From: JAVVEZ01 sp032250895
GTDB taxonomy: Bacteria; Pseudomonadota; Gammaproteobacteria; Pseudomonadales; Pseudohongiellaceae
Direction of reading: 5' to 3'
Assembly: GCA_032250895.1 (NCBI GenBank)
Contig: JAVVEZ010000019.1
Coordinates: 1 to 49,223 of the forward strand
Length of the DNA: 49,223 nucleotides
This document shows positions 18,053 through 25,840 of the stretch, in pieces; the first letter of the stretch is position 1, and the number at the start of each line of letters is the position of its first letter. The notes below the pieces were generated by a model. It saw only the letters and a list, made by a program, of their open reading frames with translations, was not told the origin of the DNA and did no database searches. A program made the translations under genes and the position numbers.

Positions 18053-19738
18053 ATGGAAATCAAACGCCTCGATGAGTTCTTCTCGGTTTCCGAACAGATC
18101 ACAGCAGACGATCTGCCCGGCTTGCAGGCCCAGGGTATCAATACCCTGATCTGTAATCGTCCTGATGGTGAAGCACCCAATCAGCCTGCGTTCAAGGACC
18201 TGGAAGCACGTGCCATTGCTTCCGGCATGAGCATGCATTATCTGCCCGTGGTGCTGGACTACATCAACAGCGCAGATGTCAGACGCTTTGCAGAATTACT
18301 GACACCCGGCACCAGAATTCATGCCTTCTGCCGCAGTGGTGCACGCAGTACCACACTGTGGGGGCTGGCCCAGCTTGCCAATGGACAATCCACGGAAGAC
18401 GTCATTCATATCGCAAAAGCGCAGGGCTTTGATCTGGCCACGTTGACGACACGCTTTGCCGCTGTGCTGGCGGAACTGAACAAGGCCTTTGAGCAGTTGC
18501 CTGTGGCCCAACACTGTCCCATGCTGATTGTCGGCGGCGGGTCTGCCGGAATTGCACTTGCAGCCAGTTTGCTGAGACGCTCACCTGGCATGGACATCAC
18601 CATCGTTGAACCGGCAAGCGAACATTACTACCAACCCGGATTTACCCTGGTGGGAGCCGGCATATTCAGTCTCGAGCAAACCCGTCGTGCTACCGCCGCC
18701 GTCATGCCGGCCGGGGTCAAATGGATCAAAACGGCTGTTACCCACGTTCTCGCCGACGACAATCAAGTGGTACTGGCAGACAATACCAAACTGAGTTACG
18801 AGCGCCTGGCCGTGTGTGCAGGACTGAAACTGAACTGGGCAGCGGTTCAGGGTCTTGAAGAAACCCTGGGTAAAAATGGTGTCACGTCCAATTACCGCGC
18901 CGATCTGGCTCCCTATACCTGGGAACTGGTGCAGAAACTGAAAAGTGGCACGGCACTGTTCACGCAGCCTCCGATGCCGATCAAATGTGCTGGAGCACCC
19001 CAAAAGGCCCTGTATCTTTCGGCGGATCACTGGTTGCGCAGCGGCGTTCTGAAGAACATCCGTGTGGGTTTTTACAATGCCGGAGGCGTTCTCTTTGGCG
19101 TGAAGGAATATGTTCCTGCCCTGCAACGCTACATTGAGCGCTACCAGGTCGATTTGCAGCTGATGCACAATCTGGTGAAAGTGGATGGCCCCAACAAAGT
19201 GGCCACGTTTTCCAGCGTTGACGCCGAGGGCAAAACTGTCACCAGGGACCTTGGATTCGATCTGCTGCACGTGTGCCCGCCGCAGTGTGCACCCGACTTC
19301 ATTCGCAACAGCGTCATTGCTGATCGTGCCGGCTGGGTCAGTGTCGATCCGACCACTCTCCAGCACGTAAAATATCCCAATATCTGGGGGCTTGGTGATG
19401 TGAGCTCGTCACCGAATGCCAAAACGGCGGCAGCTGTGCGCAAACAGGCGCCGGTTGTCGCCTGCAACATACTGGCCGACATGCAGAAGCAGTCCGCCGC
19501 TTGTGGCTATGATGGCTATGGTGCCTGCCCGCTCACGGTGGAGCGCGGCAAGATTGTATTGGCCGAATTCGGCTATGGCGGAAAACTGCTGCCTTCCCTG
19601 CCAGGGTGGCTGCTGCAAGGTACCCGGCCCACCCGCATTGCCTGGTGGTTGAAGAAGGTTCTCATGCCGGTGCTCTACTGGAACTTCATGCTGAAAGGCC
19701 GTGAACCGCTTGCCCATCCGGCTAAAAAACAGAACTGA
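18053..19738 (+). CDS. DUF442 phosphatase-like domain fused to sulfide:quinone oxidoreductase
   Basis: A 561-residue two-domain protein. Residues 1 to about 140 form a DUF442 (Blh N-terminal, tyrosine-phosphatase-like) domain with the FCRSGARS active-site loop (Cys93, Arg98). After a short linker, residues 155–561 are a flavoprotein with the FAD-binding IVGGGSAG (about 159–166), KCAGAPQK (Cys312) and CPPQCAPD (Cys408, Cys412), like mitochondrial-type sulfide:quinone oxidoreductase. SQR oxidises sulfide, passes electrons to quinone, and makes persulfide or polysulfide. DUF442 domains are found with persulfide dioxygenases and may handle sulfane sulfur. Here that domain is joined to SQR and a separate dioxygenase lies upstream. 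Similar fusions exist in other proteobacteria; the role of the DUF442 part is not settled. Confidence 0.9.
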   Translation: MEIKRLDEFFSVSEQITADDLPGLQAQGINTLICNRPDGEAPNQPAFKDLEARAIASGMSMHYLPVVLDYINSADVRRFAELLTPGTRIHAFCRSGARSTTLWGLAQLANGQSTEDVIHIAKAQGFDLATLTTRFAAVLAELNKAFEQLPVAQHCPMLIVGGGSAGIALAASLLRRSPGMDITIVEPASEHYYQPGFTLVGAGIFSLEQTRRATAAVMPAGVKWIKTAVTHVLADDNQVVLADNTKLSYERLAVCAGLKLNWAAVQGLEETLGKNGVTSNYRADLAPYTWELVQKLKSGTALFTQPPMPIKCAGAPQKALYLSADHWLRSGVLKNIRVGFYNAGGVLFGVKEYVPALQRYIERYQVDLQLMHNLVKVDGPNKVATFSSVDAEGKTVTRDLGFDLLHVCPPQCAPDFIRNSVIADRAGWVSVDPTTLQHVKYPNIWGLGDVSSSPNAKTAAAVRKQAPVVACNILADMQKQSAACGYDGYGACPLTVERGKIVLAEFGYGGKLLPSLPGWLLQGTRPTRIAWWLKKVLMPVLYWNFMLKGREPLAHPAKKQN

Positions 19739-19740
19739 CG

Positions 19741-21507
19741 GTGCCGGCCCGTGACGTGCTGAAAAAGATATTTCCCTGCCTGCTCTGGTTGCAGGAATAC
19801 AGGCGCCAGACCTTTGCCAGTGATGTTGTTGCGGCCCTCATCGTCACCATCATGCTGATTCCGCAATCGCTGGCCTATGCCCTGCTGGCAGGCTTGCCTC
19901 CGGAAACGGGTTTGTATGCCAGCATACTTCCGTTGATGGCCTATGCCGTTTTCGGCACCAGCAGAACCCTGGCGGTGGGGCCGGTGGCGGTAGTATCGCT
20001 GATGACGGCTGCGGCCATCAGTGACATGAGTGCCAACAGCGCCCTGAGCGCCTTGCAGGCCGCCATGCTGCTGGCCTGGTTGTCAGGGGCTTTGCTGCTG
20101 CTGTTGGGACTCTTGCGGGCAGGTTTTCTCGCCAGCTTTCTCTCGCATCCGGTCGTGGCCGGATTCATTACCGCTTCCGGCATCATCATTGCGCTGAGCC
20201 AGCTGAAACATCTGCTGGGCATCAGCGCCTCGGGTGACACCCTGCCGGAATTGCTGCACACCATCATCGGCAGTATTGCTGAGGTCAATCCAGCTACCGC
20301 GCTGATCGGCAGCGGCACCCTGCTGTTTTTGTACTGGGCCAGAACCGGGCTCAAAGGTTTGCTTGAGCGTACAGTCCTGTCCGGCTATGCAGCGGGCATC
20401 ATTGCGCGCATTGCGCCGGTATTCGCAGTGATCATCACCAGTGCATTGGCCTACAAGCTGAATCTGGCTGAGCATGGTGTGGCCCTGATGGGCCGGATTC
20501 CCTCGGGGCTGCCCAGTTTGCAGCTGCCATCTCTCGATCTCGATGCCGCCAGACTGCTGCTCGTGCCAGCCGTCATGATTTCCATCATCGGCTATGTGGA
20601 ATCCGTGTCGGTTGGCAAAACGCTGGCCACGCGAAGACGCCAGAAAATCGATCCCGATCAGGAACTGATCGGACTCGGCAGCGCCAATATCGCTTCTGCC
20701 CTCAGCGGCGGCTTTCCGGTAACCGGGGGTTTTTCCCGTTCGGTGGTGAACGACGATGCCGGTGCCCAGACTCCCGCCGCCAGTTTTTTCACCGCCATGG
20801 GCATTGCCTGCATCACCCTGTGGTTGACGGATTATCTGGTGTGGCTGCCCAATGCGACCCTGGCCGCCACCATCATGATTGCCGTGCTGAGTCTGGTCGA
20901 TTTTTCCATCCTCAGGCACACCTGGAACTATGCCCTGTCGGATTTCATCGCCGTGATCACCACGCTGCTGGTCACGCTGTTGTTTGGCGTGGAAATTGGC
21001 GTGGCTTGTGGCGTCGGTTCCTCGCTGGTGCTGCACCTGTACAAAACCTCGCGTCCACACATTGCCGAAGTGGGTGAAATAGAAGGCACCGAACATTTTC
21101 GCAATGTGCATCGGCACAAGGTGCTCACCCACCCCGAATTGCTTTCGCTGCGGGTGGACGCGAGACTGTATTTCGCCAATGCGTCCTATATTGAAGACGA
21201 GATTCTGCGCAGTCTGCATGAACGCCCCGGACTCCGGCATGTGATCCTGATGTGTTCCGCTGTCAACGAAATTGACATCAGTGCTCTTGAAGTGCTGGAA
21301 GGCCTGAATGAAGGCCTGCGCGAACAGGGTATCGGTTTCCATCTCTCCGAGGTGAAGGGGCCGGTGATGGATGCGCTGAAGAAGACTCATTTCGTGGAGC
21401 ACCTGAACGGCCAGGTCTTCCTGTCGCAACATCAGGCGGTGCAAACGCTGCGCTCCCCCAACACAGAGGATGCACAGTCCGCCCAAACCGAGACACCTGC
21501 GTCCTGA
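19741..21507 (+). CDS. SulP-family anion transporter with STAS domain
   Basis: A 588-residue SulP (SLC26-like) membrane carrier. The N-terminal half contains the hydrophobic helices, with the conserved LIPQSLAYALLAGLPPETGLY and RTLAVGPVAVVSLM segments. A cytoplasmic STAS domain of about 120 residues follows (LRVDARLYFANASYIEDEI, with VNEIDISALEVLEGL around the usual Asp-x-Ser site). The family moves sulfate, bicarbonate or related anions. The start is probably GTG at 19741, two bases after the SQR stop, so translational coupling is likely. With sulfide oxidation upstream, export of sulfite or sulfate, or sulfate uptake, is the natural inference. Confidence 0.9.
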   Translation: MPARDVLKKIFPCLLWLQEYRRQTFASDVVAALIVTIMLIPQSLAYALLAGLPPETGLYASILPLMAYAVFGTSRTLAVGPVAVVSLMTAAAISDMSANSALSALQAAMLLAWLSGALLLLLGLLRAGFLASFLSHPVVAGFITASGIIIALSQLKHLLGISASGDTLPELLHTIIGSIAEVNPATALIGSGTLLFLYWARTGLKGLLERTVLSGYAAGIIARIAPVFAVIITSALAYKLNLAEHGVALMGRIPSGLPSLQLPSLDLDAARLLLVPAVMISIIGYVESVSVGKTLATRRRQKIDPDQELIGLGSANIASALSGGFPVTGGFSRSVVNDDAGAQTPAASFFTAMGIACITLWLTDYLVWLPNATLAATIMIAVLSLVDFSILRHTWNYALSDFIAVITTLLVTLLFGVEIGVACGVGSSLVLHLYKTSRPHIAEVGEIEGTEHFRNVHRHKVLTHPELLSLRVDARLYFANASYIEDEILRSLHERPGLRHVILMCSAVNEIDISALEVLEGLNEGLREQGIGFHLSEVKGPVMDALKKTHFVEHLNGQVFLSQHQAVQTLRSPNTEDAQSAQTETPAS

Positions 21508-21567
21508 GAGTTCTGGCCTGGAAATTACAATTGCCTCTCGACCTGACAAATCAATAACGTTACGATT

Positions 21568-21599
21568 GCCCATCGTGGTGTATCGCGTGGGCTGTTTTT
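21568..21599 (+). terminator. Possible Rho-independent terminator after SulP gene
   Basis: GCCCA pairs with TGGGC across a loop containing further short pairs, followed by TGTTTTTG. The stem is weak, but the position 60 bases after the SulP stop fits the end of the sulfur operon. Confidence 0.4.
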
Positions 21600-21684
21600 G
21601 CCGGGTGGCCGCAACAAAGCTGCCAGATGCACCGTTTTGACGACTCACCAAATACCCGATTTTTTTATGACTCAGGAGCTTGAC

Positions 21685-22878
21685 GTGAAACCGGCATCAA
21701 CTCATCGCAGTGCCCATCACTTTTCGGTTCAGCCTCTTGCCCGCAAAGGATGCTCTTCTGTGCTGGCCGTGCTCAGTGCAGCCGTCACACTGACTTTTTC
21801 AGCGGCCACCTTTGCCCACCACGGCTTCGGTCTGTTCGACCGCTCGCAGGATGCGGTATTCACCGGTACGATCAAGAGCATCGATTTCGTGAACCCGCAT
21901 TCCTACCTGTATTTCGACGCCGATACTGAAGACGGCGGCACCCTTGCCATGCGCTGTGAAATGCGCGCCGCCACTCTGATGCGCCGATCCGGCTGGTCGA
22001 AGGAAATGTTCATTCCCGGGGCCCGGGCCACCATCCACGGCTTCCGCCACCGGCAGGATCCCGGCTCCTGTTATCTGGAAGAAATCACCATCGGCGATGC
22101 GCCCGAGTTGAACCGCAACGATCAGATCGAGTTTTCCGCCATGGACGTGAGCGACCGCCCGTTGCGCCTGCCGTCCGGCGAGCCCAACATCTCCGGCGAC
22201 TGGGCGCAGGAGCAATATGTGATTGCCGTTCCCCCCGCAGGTCGCAGCGTGGGCCTGGTACCCAAGAGCATGAAGGACGGCATTGAAGCCGGCACGATTT
22301 CCCCCACCGACATCCCCTCGGCTGGCTGGGATGCCAAACCCGTGACATTGACCGCGCGCGGCAAGACAGAGTTCGAGGCCTTTGAAATGTGGAACCCGGC
22401 CGACAACCCGCGCCTGCGCTGTGAACCGACCAGCATCATTCTCGACTGGGTACACGATGGCCCCGTCAACCGGGTGGTGCAGGAAAAAGACCGCATCGTC
22501 ATCAACTACGGTCTGATCAGCTACGAGCGCGTGATCCACATGAACATGGATGCACATCCCGCCGATATCGAACCCAGCCCGGCCGGGCATTCCATTGGAC
22601 ATTGGGAAGGCGACGTGCTGGTGGTCGACACCATTGGTTTCCAGCCCGGGGTGATCGTGCCGCCATTGCGCCACAGCGAGCAGCTGCACGTGGTGGAACG
22701 GTTTTCGCTCGATACCGAAAACATGACACTGAAGCGCAGCTATGTGGCCACCGACCCGGCGTATTTCAGCGACGAATACATCGGCTCGGATACCCTGCTG
22801 GTGGCGGACGTGCCTTACGAAAACCACGGTTGCAGTGAACTGACCTTTGAGTTCCAGAAATTCCAGAAAGACAAGTAG
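21685..22878 (+). CDS. Secreted protein: DUF6152-like N-terminus plus extra C-terminal module
   Basis: A 397-residue protein. A signal peptide of about 44 residues ends at FA, followed by HHGFGLFD, the DUF6152 hallmark, and a beta-rich domain of about 110 residues (FTGTIKSIDFVNPHSYLYF). A linker and a C-terminal module of about 200 residues follow, with GHWEGDVLVVDTIGFQPG and later DTLLVADVPYENHGCSELTFEF. That module resembles the exported protein at 11182–12405, so this reads as a natural fusion of what are two adjacent genes near 12 kb. I chose GTG at 21685, which has AGGAG seven bases upstream; ATG at 21667 is the alternative. Function unknown; likely periplasmic. Confidence 0.75.
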   Translation: MKPASTHRSAHHFSVQPLARKGCSSVLAVLSAAVTLTFSAATFAHHGFGLFDRSQDAVFTGTIKSIDFVNPHSYLYFDADTEDGGTLAMRCEMRAATLMRRSGWSKEMFIPGARATIHGFRHRQDPGSCYLEEITIGDAPELNRNDQIEFSAMDVSDRPLRLPSGEPNISGDWAQEQYVIAVPPAGRSVGLVPKSMKDGIEAGTISPTDIPSAGWDAKPVTLTARGKTEFEAFEMWNPADNPRLRCEPTSIILDWVHDGPVNRVVQEKDRIVINYGLISYERVIHMNMDAHPADIEPSPAGHSIGHWEGDVLVVDTIGFQPGVIVPPLRHSEQLHVVERFSLDTENMTLKRSYVATDPAYFSDEYIGSDTLLVADVPYENHGCSELTFEFQKFQKDK

Positions 22879-22988
22879 TTTTGTCTGAAATTGTCATGCT
22901 CGCAGCGCTGCCGTGGTTTCCAAATTGCGACGCCGACTATCTGATCCGTGGATATATGCGCTGACGTCGTTCATCACCCGGTTAGCGG

Positions 22989-23451
22989 GTGGGATCGGCT
23001 GCCCCGATTATGTGCGTTCTCAATCATAGCGCTGAAAGAAATTCATCGACAGAAATATCAGCCTGGGCAAAAGCAGGCCATTGGCGGCGGATTGTCACTG
23101 AGCTTGAAGCAGGACGATACCGGCCTTCCCCGGTCAGACGGGTGGAAATAGAGAAGCCCGGGGGCGGCGTTCGTCCCCTGGGTATCCCGACCGTCACCGA
23201 CCGGGTGATCCAGCAAGCCATAGCCCAGGTACTGACGCCTGTTTTTGATCCCGGCTTCTCGGCCCACAGTTTTGGGTTCAGGCCGGGGAGTGCCGATATC
23301 CTCAGCGGTGGCTTGTGGCATCACCAGCAAGGGACCGTGGCGCAGTTCAAAAACACCGGGTATACAACAGGCCTTATCCAACGCCTACCTGAAGTCGCAG
23401 GGACTGTATGCGCTACGTGATGGATGGATAAGGCTTCATCATTCTCAGTGA
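22989..23451 (+). pseudogene. Broken group II intron reverse transcriptase/maturase
   Basis: The first part of the frame reads WRRIVTELEAGRYRPSPV, then VEIEKPGGGVRPLGIPTV and TDRVIQQAIAQVLTPVFDPG, ending in FSAHSFGFRPG. This is the start of LtrA-type intron reverse transcriptases (motifs RT0–RT2). Homology stops there. About 80 bases later, in another frame, NAYLKSQGLYALRDGWIRLHHS matches the C-terminal tail of the same family. The whole catalytic core (including YxDD), the maturase and any endonuclease are gone. A normal protein is around 400–600 residues; only about 110 recognisable residues remain. It is not functional. It sits directly before the intron's domain V/VI. Confidence 0.85.
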
Positions 23452-23520
23452 AACGCCCTGTGCGGACCCGCATGCAGGGTGTTGTGGGGGCTGGGGGTTA
23501 GATACCCCCGGCTACCCGAT
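23452..23520 (+). other. Group II intron A domains V and VI (3' end)
   Basis: Bases 23452–23483 fold as a domain V: AACGCCCTG pairs with CAGGGTGTT, a two-base TG bulge lies on the 3' side, and TGCG/CGCA is capped by GACC. The catalytic triad would be CGC. Then GGGGGTTAGATACCCCC forms the domain VI hairpin and the intron probably ends at CTACCCGAT (23520). The YoeB stop codon begins seven bases further on, on the opposite strand. Confidence 0.75.
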
Positions 23521-23527
23521 TATAGCT

Positions 23528-23791
23528 TTATTCATAATGAGTCCACAGCCGTAAAACTTTAACCGCTTTTTCCTCTTCGAGAACCTGGTAAACCAATCGA
23601 TGCTGGATATTTATTCTTCGGGAGTATGCTCCCGCCAAGTCACCAATTAGCTTTTCATAGGGCGGCGGTTTCTGATAGGGGTCTTGCTCGATAATTTGTA
23701 ACAATTCTTGAGCTTTACTCTTATGCCCCGATGAGGCGAGCTTGCGAGCATCCTTTTGAGCTTGCTTGGTATAGTAAAGCTTCCAGGTCAC
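23528..23791 (-). CDS. yoeB: YoeB/Txe-family mRNA interferase toxin
   Basis: An 87-residue RelE-superfamily toxin. The sequence has the YoeB pattern throughout: WKLYYTKQAQKDARKL, DPYQKPPPYEKLIGDLAG, YSRRINIQHRLVYQV and the C-terminal LRLWTHYE with catalytic-type His and Tyr. YoeB cleaves mRNA at the ribosome A site and is held inactive by YefM. The GTG at 23791 overlaps the antitoxin stop in a GTGA arrangement, which is typical translational coupling; a TTG one codon earlier is also possible. It looks intact. The stop codon lies seven bases from the end of intron A. Confidence 0.93.
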   Translation of the reverse strand: MTWKLYYTKQAQKDARKLASSGHKSKAQELLQIIEQDPYQKPPPYEKLIGDLAGAYSRRINIQHRLVYQVLEEEKAVKVLRLWTHYE

Positions 23792-24030
23792 CAATCAAGC
23801 TCCTGATCGCACTCGTCGAGCCCAGAACCCATACCTTCACGGATGGACTCCCTCATCCCTGGCAGAGCCAGCAAGTTGAGCGTTTCGCTTATGGCGTTCC
23901 AATCCTCCTCTGCCAAAAGGACGGCATTCCCCCTTTTCCCCGTAATAACAATAGGTTGGTGGCTTTCAGACGCCTCGTCAATCAAGGCATAGAGCTTGGT
24001 GCGGGCTTCTGTAGCGTTAAGTGTAGTCAT
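23788..24030 (-). CDS. yefM: YefM/Phd-family antitoxin
   Basis: An 80-residue Phd/YefM antitoxin: LNATEARTKLYALIDEAS, then PIVITGKRGNAVLLAEEDWNAISETLNLL, which is the N-terminal dimerising and DNA-binding fold, with an acidic C-terminal tail for toxin binding. It is upstream of and overlaps the toxin gene. GGAGG lies six bases before the ATG. The promoter and a double palindrome just upstream indicate conditional autoregulation by the YefM–YoeB complex. Confidence 0.93.
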   Translation of the reverse strand: MTTLNATEARTKLYALIDEASESHQPIVITGKRGNAVLLAEEDWNAISETLNLLALPGMRESIREGMGSGLDECDQELDW

Positions 24031-24051
24031 GGGTCACCTCCGACCCGCAAA

Positions 24052-24079
24052 GCGTACGCCTATGCGTACGCCATGTCAA
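24052..24079 (-). promoter_or_regulatory. yefM–yoeB promoter with overlapping operator
   Basis: On the minus strand TTGACA (24074–24079 in plus coordinates) is followed after 17 bases by TACGCT, a poor -10. Two copies of the self-complementary octamer GCGTACGC (24052–24059 and 24064–24071), four bases apart, fill the spacer and -10. Binding there would block RNA polymerase, as expected for toxin–antitoxin autoregulation. A further GTGTGC/GCACAC inverted repeat is at 24104–24117. Confidence 0.6.
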
Positions 24080-24292
24080 CTCGCAGACTATAACATTTAT
24101 ATAGTGTGCACGCACACTTTCCCATTATCATGCTGGAAAGGCTAAGCCGCAATTCACTGAATTGCAAGGGATTATTTCTCGTGGACTGCGCTACTCACCG
24201 GGAAACCGTGCATGTTCCAATAACAAACCGTGCAAAAACCACAATCCGGACTATCACTGACAGCATCAATGGCTCTGAACACAGAGGTAGCC

Positions 24293-24471
24293 ATGCCCCG
24301 TCCCTTCTTGAACGCGCTGCGGGCCGATAGGCGCTTGCGAGCTTGCAGCACCCGGACGGAAAAGACCTGCTTCGGATGGATCAGGCAGTATATTGACTGC
24401 ATCGGCAGGCGGCATCCCGCTTGGTTCGGCGTTGGTGCAATGGCGGGCTGGGCCACTTTAGTCCAACAGGG
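24293..24471 (+). pseudogene. Truncated integron integrase (IntI) N-terminus
   Basis: An ATG with GAGG upstream opens a frame reading MPRPFLNALRADRRLRACS, then TRTEKTCFGWIRQYIDC and IGRRHPAWFG. This matches the N-terminal SAM-like core-binding domain of integron-type tyrosine recombinases (compare the usual FL-A-R-RLR-YS-RTE-Y-WI-R-I-FH-RHP pattern). Homology ends after about 55 residues, where the GC-rich palindrome begins; the catalytic domain (R, H, R, Y) is missing. It is divergent from yefM–yoeB, the same geometry as intI and the first cassette of an integron. The match rests on a short stretch judged by eye. Confidence 0.6.
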
Positions 24472-24625
24472 ATTTCTGGACGACAAACCTGAGGCCGGAG
24501 GCTCGGGCAGTGGGGTGGGGGCTCCGGGGGCTTCTGAGGGCAGGACGCCCGAAGAGAGCCTTCAGGGACGAACTCGTAGCGTCCCCCGGAGATCCTGCGC
24601 CGCTGCCCGGGCCTTTCATCGGACC
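24453..24625 (+). repeat. GC-rich palindromic repeat, copy 1
   Basis: About 170 bases nearly identical to 26613–26786. Nested complementary arms include GGCTCGGGCAG (24500–24510) with CTGCCCGGGCC (24603–24613), and CTCCGGGGG (24522–24530) with CCCCCGGAG (24583–24591), so the RNA or single strand folds into one long hairpin. It starts with GTCCAAC, which fits the integron core pattern RYYYAAC. It interrupts the integrase fragment. It may be the 5' part of the neighbouring intron or a separate element. Confidence 0.7.
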
Positions 24626-24670
24626 AGCATGGCATAAGCCTGCCTGAGAGTCAGAGTACCGATGAGAGGC

Positions 24671-24872
24671 ACAGGGGCGGACCGGCCCGTAGTAGTGTTG
24701 AACTGTAATGGGAGTGAGAGTGGGGTGAAGGGGCCGGGTCATTCAGCAATACCAATTGGTCAACCGGTGATGGGAGAAACGGAAGGGTATTGCAAAGCCT
24801 TTTAAGTGGGCTGAATGATGGGAGCCGGATGAGTCGAGAGGTTCACGTCCGGCTCTGAGAGCGGCCAGGGGG
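24671..24872 (+). repeat. Group II intron B remnant with intact domain V
   Basis: Roughly 200 bases repeated at 25611–25810 with about 90% identity by eye. Bases 24822–24855 form a textbook 34-base domain V: GAGCCGGA pairs with TCCGGCTC, a CG bulge on the 3' side, TGAGTC/GGTTCA and a GAGA tetraloop; the triad is AGC, unlike intron A. A domain VI-like segment continues to CTACCTGAT near 24930, just before the antitoxin stop. No reverse transcriptase remains between the 5' part and domain V. Confidence 0.75.
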
Positions 24873-24941
24873 GAGGTTCCCTTGGTCGACTTACCTGGGG
24901 GCCGGAGGTTAGATATTCCCGGCTACCTGATTAGAAGCTGA

Positions 24942-25229
24942 TTATTGAGCAAGTGCCCTAAGGACGGCCTTGGGTTCCTTAACCATGATGTTCAAAAGAA
25001 CTCGTGCAGGCCCAGCCGGACTACGATCACCTCTTTCCCAATGGCGCAAAGTGCTGATGCTTATCCCGAATGCCATTGCGAACTCCTCCTGAGTCATTCC
25101 TGCCCGTGAACGAATGTCTTTGATATCCACCGAATCCAAATCGTGAACTACCGCCTTCGATGGCTTTCCCTTTGCAAATTCAATGGCCTCTTCCATGCCA
25201 CGCTTGATGCTTTGAAATGCTTTACTCAT
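24942..25229 (-). CDS. HigA-like antitoxin (HTH XRE family)
   Basis: A 95-residue protein with a helix-turn-helix at about residues 35–75: DIKDIRSRAGMTQEEFAMAF, then GISISTLRHWERGDRSP. The short N-terminal extension (FAKGKPSKAVVHDLDSVD) and overall length match antitoxins paired with RelE/HigB-type toxins in the toxin-first order. Its ATG overlaps the toxin stop (ATGA). It probably represses the pair. The gene ends about six bases past the intron B boundary and appears intact. Confidence 0.88.
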   Translation of the reverse strand: MSKAFQSIKRGMEEAIEFAKGKPSKAVVHDLDSVDIKDIRSRAGMTQEEFAMAFGISISTLRHWERGDRSPAGPARVLLNIMVKEPKAVLRALAQ

Positions 25230-25567
25230 TGTCTTTTACCTGCATAGTGCGAACGAAGTACCCGAGCCAGCTGCGCAAGCTCATTGCGTTCAGATTTTGA
25301 TATATTCGATTTTTCACCTTTAGCAAACAATGTCAGCAGGAAGAGCGGCATACTTTGGTTGTGGTAATAATAGATGACTCTTACACCACTGCTTTTGCCA
25401 GTTCCTGGCCTCGCCCATCTGAGCTTTCTGATACCGCCTGTGCCGGTAATCAAAACTCCAATCGTTGGATTTCTTGCCAAGGTATTGATGATGCCTGACT
25501 TCTCATCGTCACCAAGCCCCTTCTCTGCTTCCCGCAGATACTCTGAAAGTTCCACAATAGTTTGCAT
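25226..25567 (-). CDS. RelE/HigB-like toxin
   Basis: A 113-residue RelE/ParE-superfamily toxin: LITGTGGIRKLRWARPGTGK, then VRVIYYYHNQSMPLFLLTLF and AKGEKSNISKSERNELAQLA, characteristic of the HigB-like group encoded upstream of XRE antitoxins. It would act as a ribosome-dependent mRNA endonuclease. I use the ATG at 25567; a TTG two codons upstream is also open. No clear ribosome site is seen. Only about 40 bases separate it from the intron C remnant, so its promoter is short or partly lost. Confidence 0.88.
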   Translation of the reverse strand: MQTIVELSEYLREAEKGLGDDEKSGIINTLARNPTIGVLITGTGGIRKLRWARPGTGKSSGVRVIYYYHNQSMPLFLLTLFAKGEKSNISKSERNELAQLARVLRSHYAGKRQ

Positions 25568-25578
25568 CGACAAATACT

Positions 25579-25591
25579 AATCCAATGGATT
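25579..25591 (-). promoter_or_regulatory. Operator candidate for the HigB/HigA-like pair
   Basis: AATCCA and TGGATT flank a single base, twelve bases upstream of the toxin start. A second half-site-like TGGAT follows. An XRE antitoxin would be expected to bind such a palindrome; this rests on position and symmetry alone. Confidence 0.4.
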
Positions 25592-25610
25592 ATCTGGATC
25601 AAGCTCAAAT

Positions 25611-25840
25611 ACAGGGGCGGACAGGCCCGTAGTAGTGTTGAACTGTAATGGGAGTGAGAGTGGAGTGAAGGGGCCGGGTCATTCAGCAATATCAATTGGT
25701 CAACCGGTGATGGGAGGAACTGATGGGTATTGCAAAGCCTTTTAAGTGGGCTGAATGATGAGAGCCGGATGAGTGAGAGGTCACGTCCGGTTCTGAGAGC
25801 GGCCAGGGGGTTAGATACCCCCGTCTACCCGATTAGTGGC
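25611..25840 (+). repeat. Group II intron C remnant
   Basis: Bases 25611–25810 duplicate 24671–24872. Domain V lies at 25763–25794 but has lost two bases in the upper stem (GAGCCGGATGAGT...TCACGTCCGGTTC). Domain VI GGGGGTTAGATACCCCC and a 3' end CTACCCGAT (to about 25834) resemble intron A more than intron B. The MazF stop follows at 25841. No coding sequence is present inside. Confidence 0.75.

Noticed and set aside
23495..23520. GTTAGAT as an attC core site (GTTRRRY)
   Set aside because: In all three copies it is the loop of the GGGGGT...ACCCCC hairpin that forms intron domain VI, so it is part of the intron rather than a recombination core.
24458..24742. Minus-strand frame over the GC-rich palindrome
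   Set aside because: The frame exists on both strands of a near-perfect hairpin, as expected from structure rather than coding; it is not conserved in frame at both ends of the second copy.
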